A DNA stretch of 52,736 nucleotides from an uncultured Eubacterium sp. (GCA_948470065.1 CAOKNO010000010.1:1-52736); one strand, 5' to 3'; shown: positions 34,079 through 42,634, counted from the stretch's first letter. Program-made: numbers and translations. The notes: generated from the sequence alone by a model not told the origin.

Positions 34079-35008
34079 ATGACTTATTATATGGTAGGGG
34101 ATTTGATCCGTGACGCTAGGGAACGCCAGAATTACTCCCAGGAGGAACTTAGCTACGGGATTTGTACCACGTCGACGCTTTCACGGATTGAAAATGGCGT
34201 CCAGATACCAGGGAAACGTGTGCTAGAAGGCTTGCTGCAGCGTCTGGGGCTGGTGGATATGGTATCCTGCGCTTATTTTGGCAAGGAAGAATTGGAACGC
34301 TGTGAAATAAAACAGCAGCTTACCCTAAGTCTTGGGCATGGGGAATACGGGAAAGCAGAAATCCTGGCGGCAAAGATGGAGGAGAAGCTAAGGGGGATGC
34401 CCCGCAAGGATTTCAGCATTAAAATGGAAGAGCAGTATGTCAGATTTGCCTGGGCGCTGATAAGGAAGCACAGAGGGGAAAAAATGGAACGTGTGCTGGA
34501 ATTGCTTTTGGAAACCATACGTATGACTATCCCGGATTTTGACGGGCTACATATTAAGCGCAGGCTTTTGACATTCCATGAAATCTCGATTTTGAACAGC
34601 ATTGGCTGCGCGTATCACCGGATGGGCCGGCTGTGGGATGGGATGCGGATTCTGTTACAATTGAAGGAGTATATGGAAGGGCATAACGTGCAAGGGCAGG
34701 CGATACCCGTGAAATACACGATGGTGCTGCAGAACCTGTCTTCCTGGATGGGGCAGGAAGGGTATTACCAAGACGCCCTTTGCCTCTGCCAGACAGGGAT
34801 CGATTATTGCATCAAGCATGGGAAGCTGCATACCTTCCCCATGCTGCTGTTCAATAAGGCCTGCGCGTTGGCAGAGCTTGGGCAATACGAAATGTCAAAA
34901 GAATATTTTTCACAGAGCGCCATAATATTCCAGGCAACGAAGCGTCAAGAGAACGCCGAACAGATCAGGTCGTACGCTGCCCGGCATTATGGCATGAAAT
35001 CATTGTGA
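34079..35008 (+). CDS. XRE-family regulator with TPR domain (RRNPP-like)
   Basis: This 309-aa protein has an N-terminal XRE helix-turn-helix (about 7-60; IRDARERQNYSQEELSYGIC, then TSTLSRIENGVQIPGKRVLE) followed by about 240 residues of helical repeats consistent with TPRs, for example SWMGQEGYYQDALCLCQTGI and CALAELGQYEMSKEYFSQSA. The length and layout match peptide-sensing regulators such as PlcR, PrgX and Rgg. Its likely start is ATG 34079 after GAGGGGG. A 48-aa secreted-peptide-like gene lies immediately downstream on the other strand. It is divergent from the CLC gene. The target genes are unknown. Confidence 0.88.
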   Translation: MTYYMVGDLIRDARERQNYSQEELSYGICTTSTLSRIENGVQIPGKRVLEGLLQRLGLVDMVSCAYFGKEELERCEIKQQLTLSLGHGEYGKAEILAAKMEEKLRGMPRKDFSIKMEEQYVRFAWALIRKHRGEKMERVLELLLETIRMTIPDFDGLHIKRRLLTFHEISILNSIGCAYHRMGRLWDGMRILLQLKEYMEGHNVQGQAIPVKYTMVLQNLSSWMGQEGYYQDALCLCQTGIDYCIKHGKLHTFPMLLFNKACALAELGQYEMSKEYFSQSAIIFQATKRQENAEQIRSYAARHYGMKSL

Positions 35009-35085
35009 TATGCCAGGATGCCGGAGATAGGTGCGTACAGAGGTTCTTGTGTGGGTACGAGAAGCTTAGATGAAGTGCTGCTGCG

Positions 35086-35232
35086 TTAAAAAGTTTCTTC
35101 GGCATCTCCGAACGGGAATCCCGGCTCGTCTGGCCATAGCAGTTGGGACATACAGAGTAAGCAGCAAATGGCCATAATGCATGGAAGATACAGCAGAATA
35201 AGAAATAAGACGATGCATTTTGATTTTTTCAT
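35086..35232 (-). CDS. Small secreted or membrane peptide, candidate signalling peptide
   Basis: This 48-aa product starts MKKSK and is followed by a hydrophobic stretch of about 26 residues (VLFLILLYLPCIMAICCLL) and a polar acidic tail, WPDEPGFPFGDAEETF. The start at 35232 is well supported by GGGGAGGTG seven bases upstream; a longer frame to 35316 adds no site. The layout (basic N-terminus, hydrophobic core, short charged tail) suits an exported pro-peptide whose C-terminus is released, or a single-pass micro-membrane protein. It is convergent with and only 77 bases from an RRNPP-like regulator. No homologue is recognised. TATACT at about 35259-35254 is a likely -10. Confidence 0.65.
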   Translation of the reverse strand: MKKSKCIVLFLILLYLPCIMAICCLLCMSQLLWPDEPGFPFGDAEETF

Positions 35233-35274
35233 GAGAACACCTCCCCTCTGAGAGCAGTATAACAGGGGGCGGCT

Positions 35275-35327
35275 ATTTGCGCTATGCGGTATTGTGGGAA
35301 GAATAATTTGCGCCATATCGTATGGCG
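35275..35327. promoter_or_regulatory. Direct repeats and 17-bp dyad upstream of the peptide gene
   Basis: ATTTGCGC occurs at 35275-35282 and 35306-35313, extending to about 15 of 20 identical bases, with a 31-bp period (three helical turns). The second copy runs into a perfect dyad, CGCCATA-TCG-TATGGCG (35311-35327). These sites lie just upstream of the presumed peptide promoter and are candidates for binding by the neighbouring XRE-TPR regulator. Confidence 0.5.
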
Positions 35328-35416
35328 GATGGGGAAGGGATATGGTACAATGGATCGGCGTCTGCCGTATGGAGGGGAGTAAAATATGTTACATTTGTTT
35401 TACTAAAAAATATCTC

Positions 35417-35472
35417 TTGACATTTCTTAGAAAGCGTATTAATGTATCGCTTATATCATACAATCGTACATT
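35417..35472 (+). promoter_or_regulatory. Promoter and probable GntR operator
   Basis: TTGACA (35417-35422), a 17-base spacer and TAATGT (35440-35445) precede the GntR gene. AATGTA (35441-35446) and TACATT (35467-35472) form inverted half-sites that overlap the -10, consistent with autorepression. YtrA-type regulators commonly bind GTA...TAC dyads. Confidence 0.65.
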
Positions 35473-35493
35473 GATGTAGAGCGAGGTGATGGA

Positions 35494-35904
35494 ATGCCAT
35501 GGGAATTGAAGCAAGATCGTCCGATCTTTACCCAAATTATTGAGAAATTACAGAATGATATTTTATCTGGCGCTTATCTGCCAGGGGAAAGGCTGCCCTC
35601 AGTGCGGGAATTGGCACAGGAGGCGGCAGTAAACCCCAATACAATGCAAAAAGCGCTTGCAAGGCTAGAACAGACCGGGATTGTCTATACGCAGCGCACC
35701 AGCGGGCGGTTTATCACAGAGGATACTGCGGTGCTTTGCGCCCGCAAGGAAATGCTGGTGGAAGAAGCTGTCGCAGGCTTCGTGGAGGAACTTCGGAACT
35801 TAGGGTTCCAAAGGGATGAGATCATACCTCTGCTTGAGGAGGCGCTTCATCGGAGCCACGAAGAAGGCAGCTTGCCAGCTTATCGTTCATTTCCCTATCC
35901 ATGA
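35494..35904 (+). CDS. GntR family regulator, YtrA subfamily
   Basis: This 136-aa repressor has a winged helix-turn-helix (about 9-75; PIFTQIIEKLQNDILSGAYL and PSVRELAQEAAVNPNTMQKA) and only a short C-terminal helical dimerisation segment, as in YtrA. AGGTG lies upstream of ATG 35494. YtrA-type regulators normally head an operon with ABC transporter genes. None is present here: the next gene is convergent and its 3' end overlaps this one by 83 bases. The last 25 residues, which are encoded within the overlap, look atypical, so the original C-terminus may have been replaced. Confidence 0.88.
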   Translation: MPWELKQDRPIFTQIIEKLQNDILSGAYLPGERLPSVRELAQEAAVNPNTMQKALARLEQTGIVYTQRTSGRFITEDTAVLCARKEMLVEEAVAGFVEELRNLGFQRDEIIPLLEEALHRSHEEGSLPAYRSFPYP

Positions 35905-36943
35905 AACAGAAACGGATGTATTTATTGTCTAAAAATGGGAAGGTGGAACAGTCGCGGATCATCATTTTTTCCTGGATTGCCCGTTCAAATAAAAGCCCGG
36001 ACGTAAGATCGTCCGCTAGGATCCGTACCAGCATAAAATTGCCTTGGGGCGGGTAAGGGTGGAAGCGGCTGTCATTCGCAAACAAATCATAAACCCTGGC
36101 GCGTTCCGCTGAAATCAGTTCCCTGGTTTTTTGGATGTAATCGGTATCAAGGAACATGATTTCCCCAGCAGCCGCTGCTAAGGAATTGATCGTCCATGGG
36201 TTCTTCCTTGCGTTGATGGATTTGATGTAATCCTGGTTCCCGGTGACGGCGTAGCCAAGCCGAAGGCCTGGGGCTGCAAAAAACTTGGATGTGCCGCGCA
36301 GGATTACAATGTTGTTGTAAAACGCGGTCAGTGGGATCGAAGTAATCTCTTCTGGATGCTCTGTAAATTCCACATAGGTTTCATCTACCATAACAAAGAT
36401 GCCATACTGTTTGCAGGCGTCTAAAATCTTGCGCATGTCCTTACGTGTAATCGCGCCGGACGTGGGGTTGTTGGGATTGCAGAGCACCAAAAGATCCAGG
36501 CTTTCATTGAGCTGGGCTGTGAAATGGGCGGCGTCCAGCTTAAATTCCTGCGCTTCCTGTAACGGATAGTAGAGGCAGCTTCCCTGGCCCAGGGTAATCT
36601 CACGTTCGTATTCGGAATAAGTCGGCCCGATAATCAAGGCTTTTTTGGGGTGCAGGATTTGGATGAACAATGAAATCAGTTCCGTAGAGCCATTGCCCAT
36701 AAGGATGTTTTCATAGTCGGTATCTGCATAAGACGCGATGCATTTGCGCAGGGCGGTATATTCCCGGTCTGGGTAAGAGGAAATCACATCAATTTTGCCG
36801 GCCAGCGCGCTGCGCAAGGAAGGCGAGATGCCAAGTGGGTTTACATTGGCGCTGAAGCTAGTGATTTCTTCTTTTTTTATATGGTAAATCTGTTCGATTT
36901 TTTCCAGGTCGCTTCCATGGAAATGGTCTTTGTGCTGTAGCAT
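35822..36943 (-). CDS. PLP-dependent aminotransferase, HisC/CobD-like
   Basis: This fold-type I aminotransferase of 373 aa belongs to the histidinol-phosphate aminotransferase/threonine-phosphate decarboxylase group. The N-terminal HGSDLEKIEQIYHIKKEEIT and FSANVNPLGIS are characteristic of CobD-like members. MGNGSTELI, LCNPNNPTSG and VDETYVEF are fold landmarks. The PLP lysine is K220 in GTSKFFAAPGLRLGY. ATG 36943 follows GGAGG by five bases. No his or cob genes are nearby, so substrate remains open. The 3' end runs 83 bases into the convergent GntR gene. The start is divergent from the DUF5717 operon and shares its promoter gap. Confidence 0.85.
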   Translation of the reverse strand: MLQHKDHFHGSDLEKIEQIYHIKKEEITSFSANVNPLGISPSLRSALAGKIDVISSYPDREYTALRKCIASYADTDYENILMGNGSTELISLFIQILHPKKALIIGPTYSEYEREITLGQGSCLYYPLQEAQEFKLDAAHFTAQLNESLDLLVLCNPNNPTSGAITRKDMRKILDACKQYGIFVMVDETYVEFTEHPEEITSIPLTAFYNNIVILRGTSKFFAAPGLRLGYAVTGNQDYIKSINARKNPWTINSLAAAAGEIMFLDTDYIQKTRELISAERARVYDLFANDSRFHPYPPQGNFMLVRILADDLTSGLLFERAIQEKMMIRDCSTFPFLDNKYIRFCFMDREMNDKLASCLLRGSDEAPPQAEV

Positions 36944-36963
36944 AATTTCCTCCAAATAAAACA

Positions 36964-36992
36964 TTTACACAAGCAGTTGGATCGTTTATAAT
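36964..36992 (+). promoter_or_regulatory. Promoter of the DUF5717-VWA operon
   Basis: TTTACA (36964-36969), a 17-base spacer and a perfect TATAAT (36987-36992) give a strong promoter. The start would be near 37000, leaving a leader of about 45 bases to the TTG at 37046. It overlaps no obvious operator. Confidence 0.8.
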
Positions 36993-36998
36993 TATTAT

Positions 36999-37026
36999 AT
37001 TATAACTGTTTTTACGATAAAATCAA
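36999..37026 (-). promoter_or_regulatory. Promoter of the aminotransferase gene
   Basis: On the minus strand TTGATT (37026-37021), a 16-base spacer and TATAAT (37004-36999) face the aminotransferase. It lies back to back with the operon promoter, so the two may compete or be co-regulated. Confidence 0.7.
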
Positions 37027-37045
37027 CCATAAAGCAGGTGATGAT

Positions 37046-40000
37046 TTGCATAAGAAGATAGAAGAGATGGCCGCCGGGATATGCGGGGGAAGCCAATACA
37101 CCCTGAAGATGTTCCCGGAGCAGTTGATATTTGAAGTCGTAGAGGGGAAGGATTACATAGGTGGGTTTTCCATAGAAAGCCCGGACGGATCAGATATACA
37201 GGGGATTGTCTATTCCTCCAGTCCGAGGTTGGAGTGTCGCAGCCCACGGTTTCGGGGAGAAAAAATCACACAGACATTTGAATTTCATAGCGAAGGACTA
37301 ATCGAAGGGGACAAGCAGGAAGGGAATCTCCATATTATCTGCAGCCTGGGGGAATATGACCTTCCTTTTTCCGTGTCTGTCAGTAAGGATTATGCAGAAA
37401 GCTCGATGGGCAGGGTAAAGAGCATATTTGAGTTTGCCAACCTGGCGCGCAATTCCATGGAAGAGGCGGTGCGGATCTTTGGGAAGCCAGAGTTTTTGAA
37501 TATTTTTAAGCCGCAGGAAGAAAAAGAACGCCTGGTGTACCAGACGCTGATGCGCAAGCCTTGCACAAGAGGGCAGGTAGAAGAGTTTTTAGTTGCAGCC
37601 AAGAAAAAGGATCGTGTTTCGTTTGAAGTAGAAGAAGCCGTGCAGGAGTTTACCGGGATTTATGAAACACAGAAGCAGTACGTCACGTTGAAAAAAGATG
37701 TCTGGGGGCCTATAGCGATAGAGATATCCAGCGACGTTCCCTGGATCCGTCCAGTGAGGGAGCTGGCTACGGCAGAGGAATTTGTTGCAAGCCGCCTGCT
37801 TGTAGAATATATGATTGTGGAAGAAGGACTACATCCTGGAAAGAATTTCGGCAGGATTACGTTTCGTTCCTTGTCCCAGAAGGAGCAGGTGGAGATCTGT
37901 GTGGTGAAGGGGACCGCAGGCAGGGGCCAGGCGGCGGTACAGAAGCAGAAGAAACAACTTGAGATTGTGAAAGCGTACCTTGATTTGGGGATGCAGAACA
38001 AAACGGTAGCGGAATGGGCGAAGCAGACTGGGCAGAAGTTAGATGAGCTCCATCTGCAAGAGCCGGGCAACCCTTTGTACCCACTGGCAAAGGCGCAAGT
38101 GTTTTTTGCAAATGGGCAAAGGCAGGAGGCGGCGCGTGTCTTAGATTCCTTCCCAAAGAACCAGGCTGGCAAGGATACGGCGTTGTATGCCTATTATCTG
38201 TATTTGCGTACGTTGCAGGATCCAGAAGCATCCGGGGTGGAACGGACGGCGGAGAAGGTCAGGCGGATCCTCCAGAACGCTCCCAAGGACAACTTTATTT
38301 TCTGGATTTTATTATTCCTTGAAGAAGGCAAGGAGCCGGATTTGGGCAGGAAGCTAAGGGGGATCCTACAGCAGGTGGAACGTGGCGGGGCAAGCCCCGT
38401 GCTTTACCGGGAGGCTTACTGCATCCTAGAGAAAGAACCGTATCTGATGTCAATGACATTGGATTCCCACCGGAACGTATTGTACTGGGCGGCAAAGCAA
38501 GGAGCGCTTACCAGGGAAGTTGCCCGTCAGGTATGTAGGAAAGCCAAGGAAATCCCGGTTTACCATCTATTGTGGTATCGTATCTTGGCGTCTTGTTATG
38601 AGATATATCCAGAGCGGGCGATGCTCCAGGTAATTTGCAGCTATTGTATGAAATGGGACTGTTATGGAGAACGCTATTTTAAATGGTATCAGCTTGGAGT
38701 AGAGGAGGAACTGCGGATTGCAGGGCTTTATGAGGCATGGGTACAATCGGCAGGGAAGGAGCAGATGAAGAGGATTCCAAAGAGCGTCGTGATGTATTTC
38801 CAATACCACAGCAGCCTACCGTACCGTTCCCAGGCATTGCTTTACCAATCTATAATAGAGCATAAGCTGTACTGGAAAGCATATTACCCGCATTACCGCA
38901 AGAATATAGAAGAATTTACAATGAAATGGATCCGCCTTGGTAAAATGGACCGGTTCCTTGCCCCGCTCTGCCAGGAAGTCCTGACGCCGGAATTGGCCAA
39001 AGGGGAGTTGGCGGATTGCCTGTCTCAGGTACTGTTTACCTGCCAGGTATCCTGTAGCAACCCGAATGCGGCAAAGCTTGTGCTGCGTCAGCATGTGCTG
39101 GGGAAAGAGCAGGTAGTCCCCATCTGCCGGGGCGTTGGGTATGTGCCTGTTTATGGCAGCAGTTACCAGGCGATGCTTGAGGACGCGAGGGGAAGGCGTT
39201 TCCTGCCGGGGAACAGCCTGAAGATAAAACCGCTGCTCCAAAGCGCGCCGTATGTGGAATATGGGATGGTATCTGCCAACAATAAGCTTCCATATCTATT
39301 GAAATATTTCGATAAGAAAAAAATCTGGCAGACATATGAGGAAAAGGATCTGCCATACCTGCAGATGTTGTTAGAATCTGAGGAGATCAGCAGCGAATAC
39401 CGCAGCGAGCTGCATCCGCAGATTTTTGCTTATTACTATGATAATTACAAAGGCGAGGCTTTGGATCGGTTCCTGCTGTCTATGCCATTGGCCGGGGTAC
39501 AAGAATGGATGCGCCAGCGGGTCATGGAGCTTTTGGTTGCAAGGCGGCATTATGGCCGTGCATATGAACTGCTGCTATCTTATGGCTGCGAGCATATCCC
39601 GCCGTCTAAGCTGGTGTATGTGGCCTGCCACCGTATGGACGCCTGGAAGGCGGAAGGCGGGGAACCCGACGGGTTTTTGTTGGGGCTTTGCCGGACGGTA
39701 TTTTTACGCGGCAAATACAATGAACAGATCCTGGAATTTATGTGTAGTTATTTTTCTGGAAGCTTAGAAGAAATGGTACAGCTTTGGCGTGCCGCCTGTG
39801 ACTTTGGCTTGGATACATACAGCCTGGAGGAGCGGTGTATAGAGCAGTTTTTATACACAGGAAGCTTTTTTTTGGATATGGGGAAAATATTCCAAAGCTA
39901 TGCAGGGAACCAGGGGCAGGAGACATTGGTGGTGGCTTACCTGTCGCAGATGTCCCACCTTTCCCTTACCAGGGATGCTGTAGTAAAGGATGATGTGTTT

Positions 40001-40588
40001 TGCCGGATATTTGGTTTCTTGCGGGCGGGGCAGGAGTTGAACGAAGTATGTAGGCTAGGGTTTTTGAAATGGTGCTCGAGGCAGGAAGCGCTTACCGAGG
40101 AAGAGACGCATTGTGCAGAGACGGTTTTAAAGGATAATATCATGCAGGGCATATGGTTTTCGTTCTACAAATCCCTGCCTGGCAGCTTTGCGGCGAAATA
40201 CCTATATCACGACCGTGTGTTTTTGGAATACCACACAGAGCCGGGGACAGAGGTAGTGGTTGACTATCTCCCTGCGCAGGGCTGCGATTATGTGGAATGC
40301 AAGATGAAGGAGATGTACAGCGGGGTATTTGTAAAAATGTTCATAGTGTTTTATGGCGAATCAATCCCCTATTATATCAAGGAAAAACAGGACGAGGAAT
40401 GGATCTTGACAGAGAGCGGGCATGTGCAGGATACAGAATTTTGTACCAGCGCAGAGGGTAGCCGTTACGATTTGCTGAATGACATGATGGTAAGCCGTCA
40501 GGTAAAAGATGAAGCGACTCTGTGGGAACGGCTGGACGCTTATGGGCAGTTGGATGCTTACGTGAAGGAGCAGTTTTGTTTGATATAG
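37046..40588 (+). CDS. DUF5717 family protein
   Basis: This very large first gene of the operon encodes 1180 aa of unknown function, recognised as DUF5717. Residues about 18-125 form a beta-rich, Ig-like unit (KMFPEQLIFEVVEGKDYIGG). A second beta-sandwich at about 205-300 (YVTLKKDVWGPIAIEISSD, then LHPGKNFGRITF) resembles BACON/Ig-like modules. From about 310 to 1000 it is almost all helical with repeat-like spacing (for example AWVQSAGKEQMKRIPKSVV), and a short beta region follows near 1080-1150. No signal peptide or transmembrane helix is seen, so it is probably a cytosolic scaffold. The start is TTG 37046 after AGGTG. The DUF5716 gene begins 20 bases after its stop. Confidence 0.85.
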   Translation: MHKKIEEMAAGICGGSQYTLKMFPEQLIFEVVEGKDYIGGFSIESPDGSDIQGIVYSSSPRLECRSPRFRGEKITQTFEFHSEGLIEGDKQEGNLHIICSLGEYDLPFSVSVSKDYAESSMGRVKSIFEFANLARNSMEEAVRIFGKPEFLNIFKPQEEKERLVYQTLMRKPCTRGQVEEFLVAAKKKDRVSFEVEEAVQEFTGIYETQKQYVTLKKDVWGPIAIEISSDVPWIRPVRELATAEEFVASRLLVEYMIVEEGLHPGKNFGRITFRSLSQKEQVEICVVKGTAGRGQAAVQKQKKQLEIVKAYLDLGMQNKTVAEWAKQTGQKLDELHLQEPGNPLYPLAKAQVFFANGQRQEAARVLDSFPKNQAGKDTALYAYYLYLRTLQDPEASGVERTAEKVRRILQNAPKDNFIFWILLFLEEGKEPDLGRKLRGILQQVERGGASPVLYREAYCILEKEPYLMSMTLDSHRNVLYWAAKQGALTREVARQVCRKAKEIPVYHLLWYRILASCYEIYPERAMLQVICSYCMKWDCYGERYFKWYQLGVEEELRIAGLYEAWVQSAGKEQMKRIPKSVVMYFQYHSSLPYRSQALLYQSIIEHKLYWKAYYPHYRKNIEEFTMKWIRLGKMDRFLAPLCQEVLTPELAKGELADCLSQVLFTCQVSCSNPNAAKLVLRQHVLGKEQVVPICRGVGYVPVYGSSYQAMLEDARGRRFLPGNSLKIKPLLQSAPYVEYGMVSANNKLPYLLKYFDKKKIWQTYEEKDLPYLQMLLESEEISSEYRSELHPQIFAYYYDNYKGEALDRFLLSMPLAGVQEWMRQRVMELLVARRHYGRAYELLLSYGCEHIPPSKLVYVACHRMDAWKAEGGEPDGFLLGLCRTVFLRGKYNEQILEFMCSYFSGSLEEMVQLWRAACDFGLDTYSLEERCIEQFLYTGSFFLDMGKIFQSYAGNQGQETLVVAYLSQMSHLSLTRDAVVKDDVFCRIFGFLRAGQELNEVCRLGFLKWCSRQEALTEEETHCAETVLKDNIMQGIWFSFYKSLPGSFAAKYLYHDRVFLEYHTEPGTEVVVDYLPAQGCDYVECKMKEMYSGVFVKMFIVFYGESIPYYIKEKQDEEWILTESGHVQDTEFCTSAEGSRYDLLNDMMVSRQVKDEATLWERLDAYGQLDAYVKEQFCLI

Positions 40589-40608
40589 CAGATAGGCAGG
40601 TGATGGGG

Positions 40609-41850
40609 ATGAGACCGTCAGGAGGAGAATGGTATATTGGAATCGAGATAGGGAACCGGTGGACGCAGGTAAGCTGTTATTATCCTGGGCTGGAAGAGCC
40701 GGAGGCAAAAAGCACCGTGGCAGGTACGGAGATTTACCGCATTCCCACAGCGCTTTGCAGGCATAAGAAAACAGGTATCTGGCATTTTGGGGAGGAGGCA
40801 AACCGGCTTGCGGAAATCGGCGAGGGCGTATATGTGGATTATCTGATGGCGCGGGCGTTGAAGCAGGAGGAGATCTTGCTGGATCAAGAGTACCGGGCGG
40901 CGGATCTGTTCCAAATCTTCCTTAGGAAGGTGATCCGGATGGCGCTTCCCAAAGGCGGGATCCAGGCTGTAACGACGTTCACATTTACACTAAAGGCTGT
41001 GACGGATGGAATTGTGGATCTGCTCCGTTATATTTCTAAGAACCTTGGTATTACAGACGATCAGCTTACCATCCAGGATTACCGGGAAAGCTTCTATGCC
41101 TTTGCCGTATGCCAGGAGCCAGAGCTGTGGCAATACGATGTGGCGCTTTTTTCTTACAATGGGGATGAAATATGGCAGAAGCATCTATCTTTTTTACGGA
41201 ATACCAAGCCGAAGGTTGCGACGGTAGAAGAAAGATGCCTGGGGAGGCTGCCGGAAAAAGTCGGCGGATGGGACGCTGCGTTTGCGCAGCTTGTCCGGAA
41301 AGCCCTGGCAGGGAAGATTGTGTCGACGGTCTATCTGATTGGAAGCGGATTTGAAGGAGGGTGGATGAAAGAATCCTTACAGGCCGTATGCCAGGGACGG
41401 CGTGCGTTCCAAGGGAAGAGCCTGTATACAAAGGGCGCCTGTTATTCTGGGGCGCTAGAGAGCCGTCTGGAAGAATCTGAAACCGTTTACTTTTGTGAAT
41501 ATAAGAGGAAAGAGCATATCCTGATCAAGGTGTCTTATGGAGATAAGGAAGAATTTTTCCCTTTGGTGGAAGCAGGCAGCAACCGCCATCAGGTTGAGAA
41601 GGAATTTCGGATGATCCTAGAGGGAGAAGCCGCGATAGATTTATGGGTTTATCCGCTTGGGAAGCAGGAGCCAAGGCATAAGAGGCTGGAATTGACGGGG
41701 CTTAAGGTATCTGGATCCCGGCGGTGCAGGCTGTTTGTGTCTTTGTACCGCGGAGGCGGGGACAGGCTGCTGCTGAAGGTACAAGATATTGGCTGGGGAG
41801 AAATACAGCCAGGCACAGGGCTGGAATGGGAGTATGAAATCAGTTCGTAG
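40609..41850 (+). CDS. DUF5716 family protein, actin/Hsp70-like fold
   Basis: This 413-aa protein is recognised as DUF5716 and resembles an actin/Hsp70 ATPase. The N-terminal strand-turn-strand WYIGIEIGNRWTQVSCYY (about 8-25) is in the place of the Hsp70 phosphate-1 loop, but the acidic and Thr residues are degenerate. VYLIGSGFEGGWMKES (about 243-258) resembles the adenosine motif. A beta-rich C-terminus (about 290-413) could be a substrate-binding-like domain. ATP hydrolysis is uncertain given the loop changes. ATG 40609 is chosen because AGGTGA lies five bases before it; upstream in-frame starts overlap DUF5717. It is tightly coupled to DUF5717. Confidence 0.82.
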   Translation: MRPSGGEWYIGIEIGNRWTQVSCYYPGLEEPEAKSTVAGTEIYRIPTALCRHKKTGIWHFGEEANRLAEIGEGVYVDYLMARALKQEEILLDQEYRAADLFQIFLRKVIRMALPKGGIQAVTTFTFTLKAVTDGIVDLLRYISKNLGITDDQLTIQDYRESFYAFAVCQEPELWQYDVALFSYNGDEIWQKHLSFLRNTKPKVATVEERCLGRLPEKVGGWDAAFAQLVRKALAGKIVSTVYLIGSGFEGGWMKESLQAVCQGRRAFQGKSLYTKGACYSGALESRLEESETVYFCEYKRKEHILIKVSYGDKEEFFPLVEAGSNRHQVEKEFRMILEGEAAIDLWVYPLGKQEPRHKRLELTGLKVSGSRRCRLFVSLYRGGGDRLLLKVQDIGWGEIQPGTGLEWEYEISS

Positions 41851-41883
41851 GAGATACAGTGATAGTGGTGGAAGGAGCGGGCA

Positions 41884-42633
41884 TTGGGAAGAGTATGGTT
41901 ATGTGAGGATGAGATAGCAAAGCGTCCCTTGCGTCTGGATGAAAAGGGCATGGAACTCTATTCTTTTGAGGAATTATGTTATTATTTGTACCAGAATGCG
42001 GAACTTTTGGAGGAAAGTTTTTTCAATGAAACGCTCTGCCAGTGGCTGGAGCAGGAAGTGGGGCAGGCAGAGCTTTCGAAGCAGATCCGCGCGGGGCTTC
42101 TCCGGGAGGAAAGCGGCTATTGGTGCATAGAGAAAATCCTGGTATACGGAGGGTTCTATAGCAAGGAAGAATTGAAAGAAGTGCTTTTGATGGTGTCCTG
42201 GATGGAACAGAAGGGTTCTTTGGGCGTTGCAAAGCTGAGAGGGGACAGGATGCTGAAAGAGGGCAGATACCAAGAGGCGCTGTTTGCTTACGAAACGGCA
42301 TTGCAGCAGGCCAGCCAATACGGGGATTCCGAAATGGTAGGCAGGATCTGGCACAATATGGGGACGCTTTACGCCGCCAATATGCTGTTTGGGCAGGCGG
42401 CGGAATGTTACCAGAACGCCTATGGGACTGGACAGAAGGAGGAGAGCAAGGAAGCGTACCTAAAAGCGCTTTCCTGCCAGGAGGGCAAGCTGCCAGGAGG
42501 CGTCTCTGGTAGATATGTAAAGGCCAGGCAGGATCTGCTCTTGCAGAAACAGTCTGGCAACCGGGCAAGTTATGAAAAGAAAATCGAGGAATTACTGGAA
42601 ACTTTAAGGGCAGAATATAGGAAAAGTGAGTGA
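41884..42633 (+). CDS. TPR-like helical protein
   Basis: This 249-aa soluble protein is of unknown function. The N-terminal half (1-115) is helical with conserved aromatic residues. Residues about 118-205 contain two to three TPR-like hairpins, including MLKEGRYQEALFAYETALQQ, IWHNMGTLYAANMLFGQAAE and CYQNAYGTGQKEESKEAYLK. A basic coiled coil (about 210-249) ends the protein. The start is TTG 41884, with GGAG six bases upstream. Its stop overlaps the region of the next start. It is probably an adaptor within the operon's complex. Confidence 0.78.
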   Translation: MGRVWLCEDEIAKRPLRLDEKGMELYSFEELCYYLYQNAELLEESFFNETLCQWLEQEVGQAELSKQIRAGLLREESGYWCIEKILVYGGFYSKEELKEVLLMVSWMEQKGSLGVAKLRGDRMLKEGRYQEALFAYETALQQASQYGDSEMVGRIWHNMGTLYAANMLFGQAAECYQNAYGTGQKEESKEAYLKALSCQEGKLPGGVSGRYVKARQDLLLQKQSGNRASYEKKIEELLETLRAEYRKSE

Positions 42634-42634
42634 T

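Noticed and set aside
35294-35479. A 61-aa open frame between the peptide gene and the GntR gene
   Set aside because: It covers promoter and operator sequence, lacks a ribosome binding site and has no protein-like pattern.
35822-36943. Assignment of the aminotransferase as a cobalamin pathway enzyme supporting metH
   Set aside because: The N-terminus is CobD-like, but no other cobalamin gene is in the window and the substrate cannot be separated from histidinol phosphate by sequence reading.
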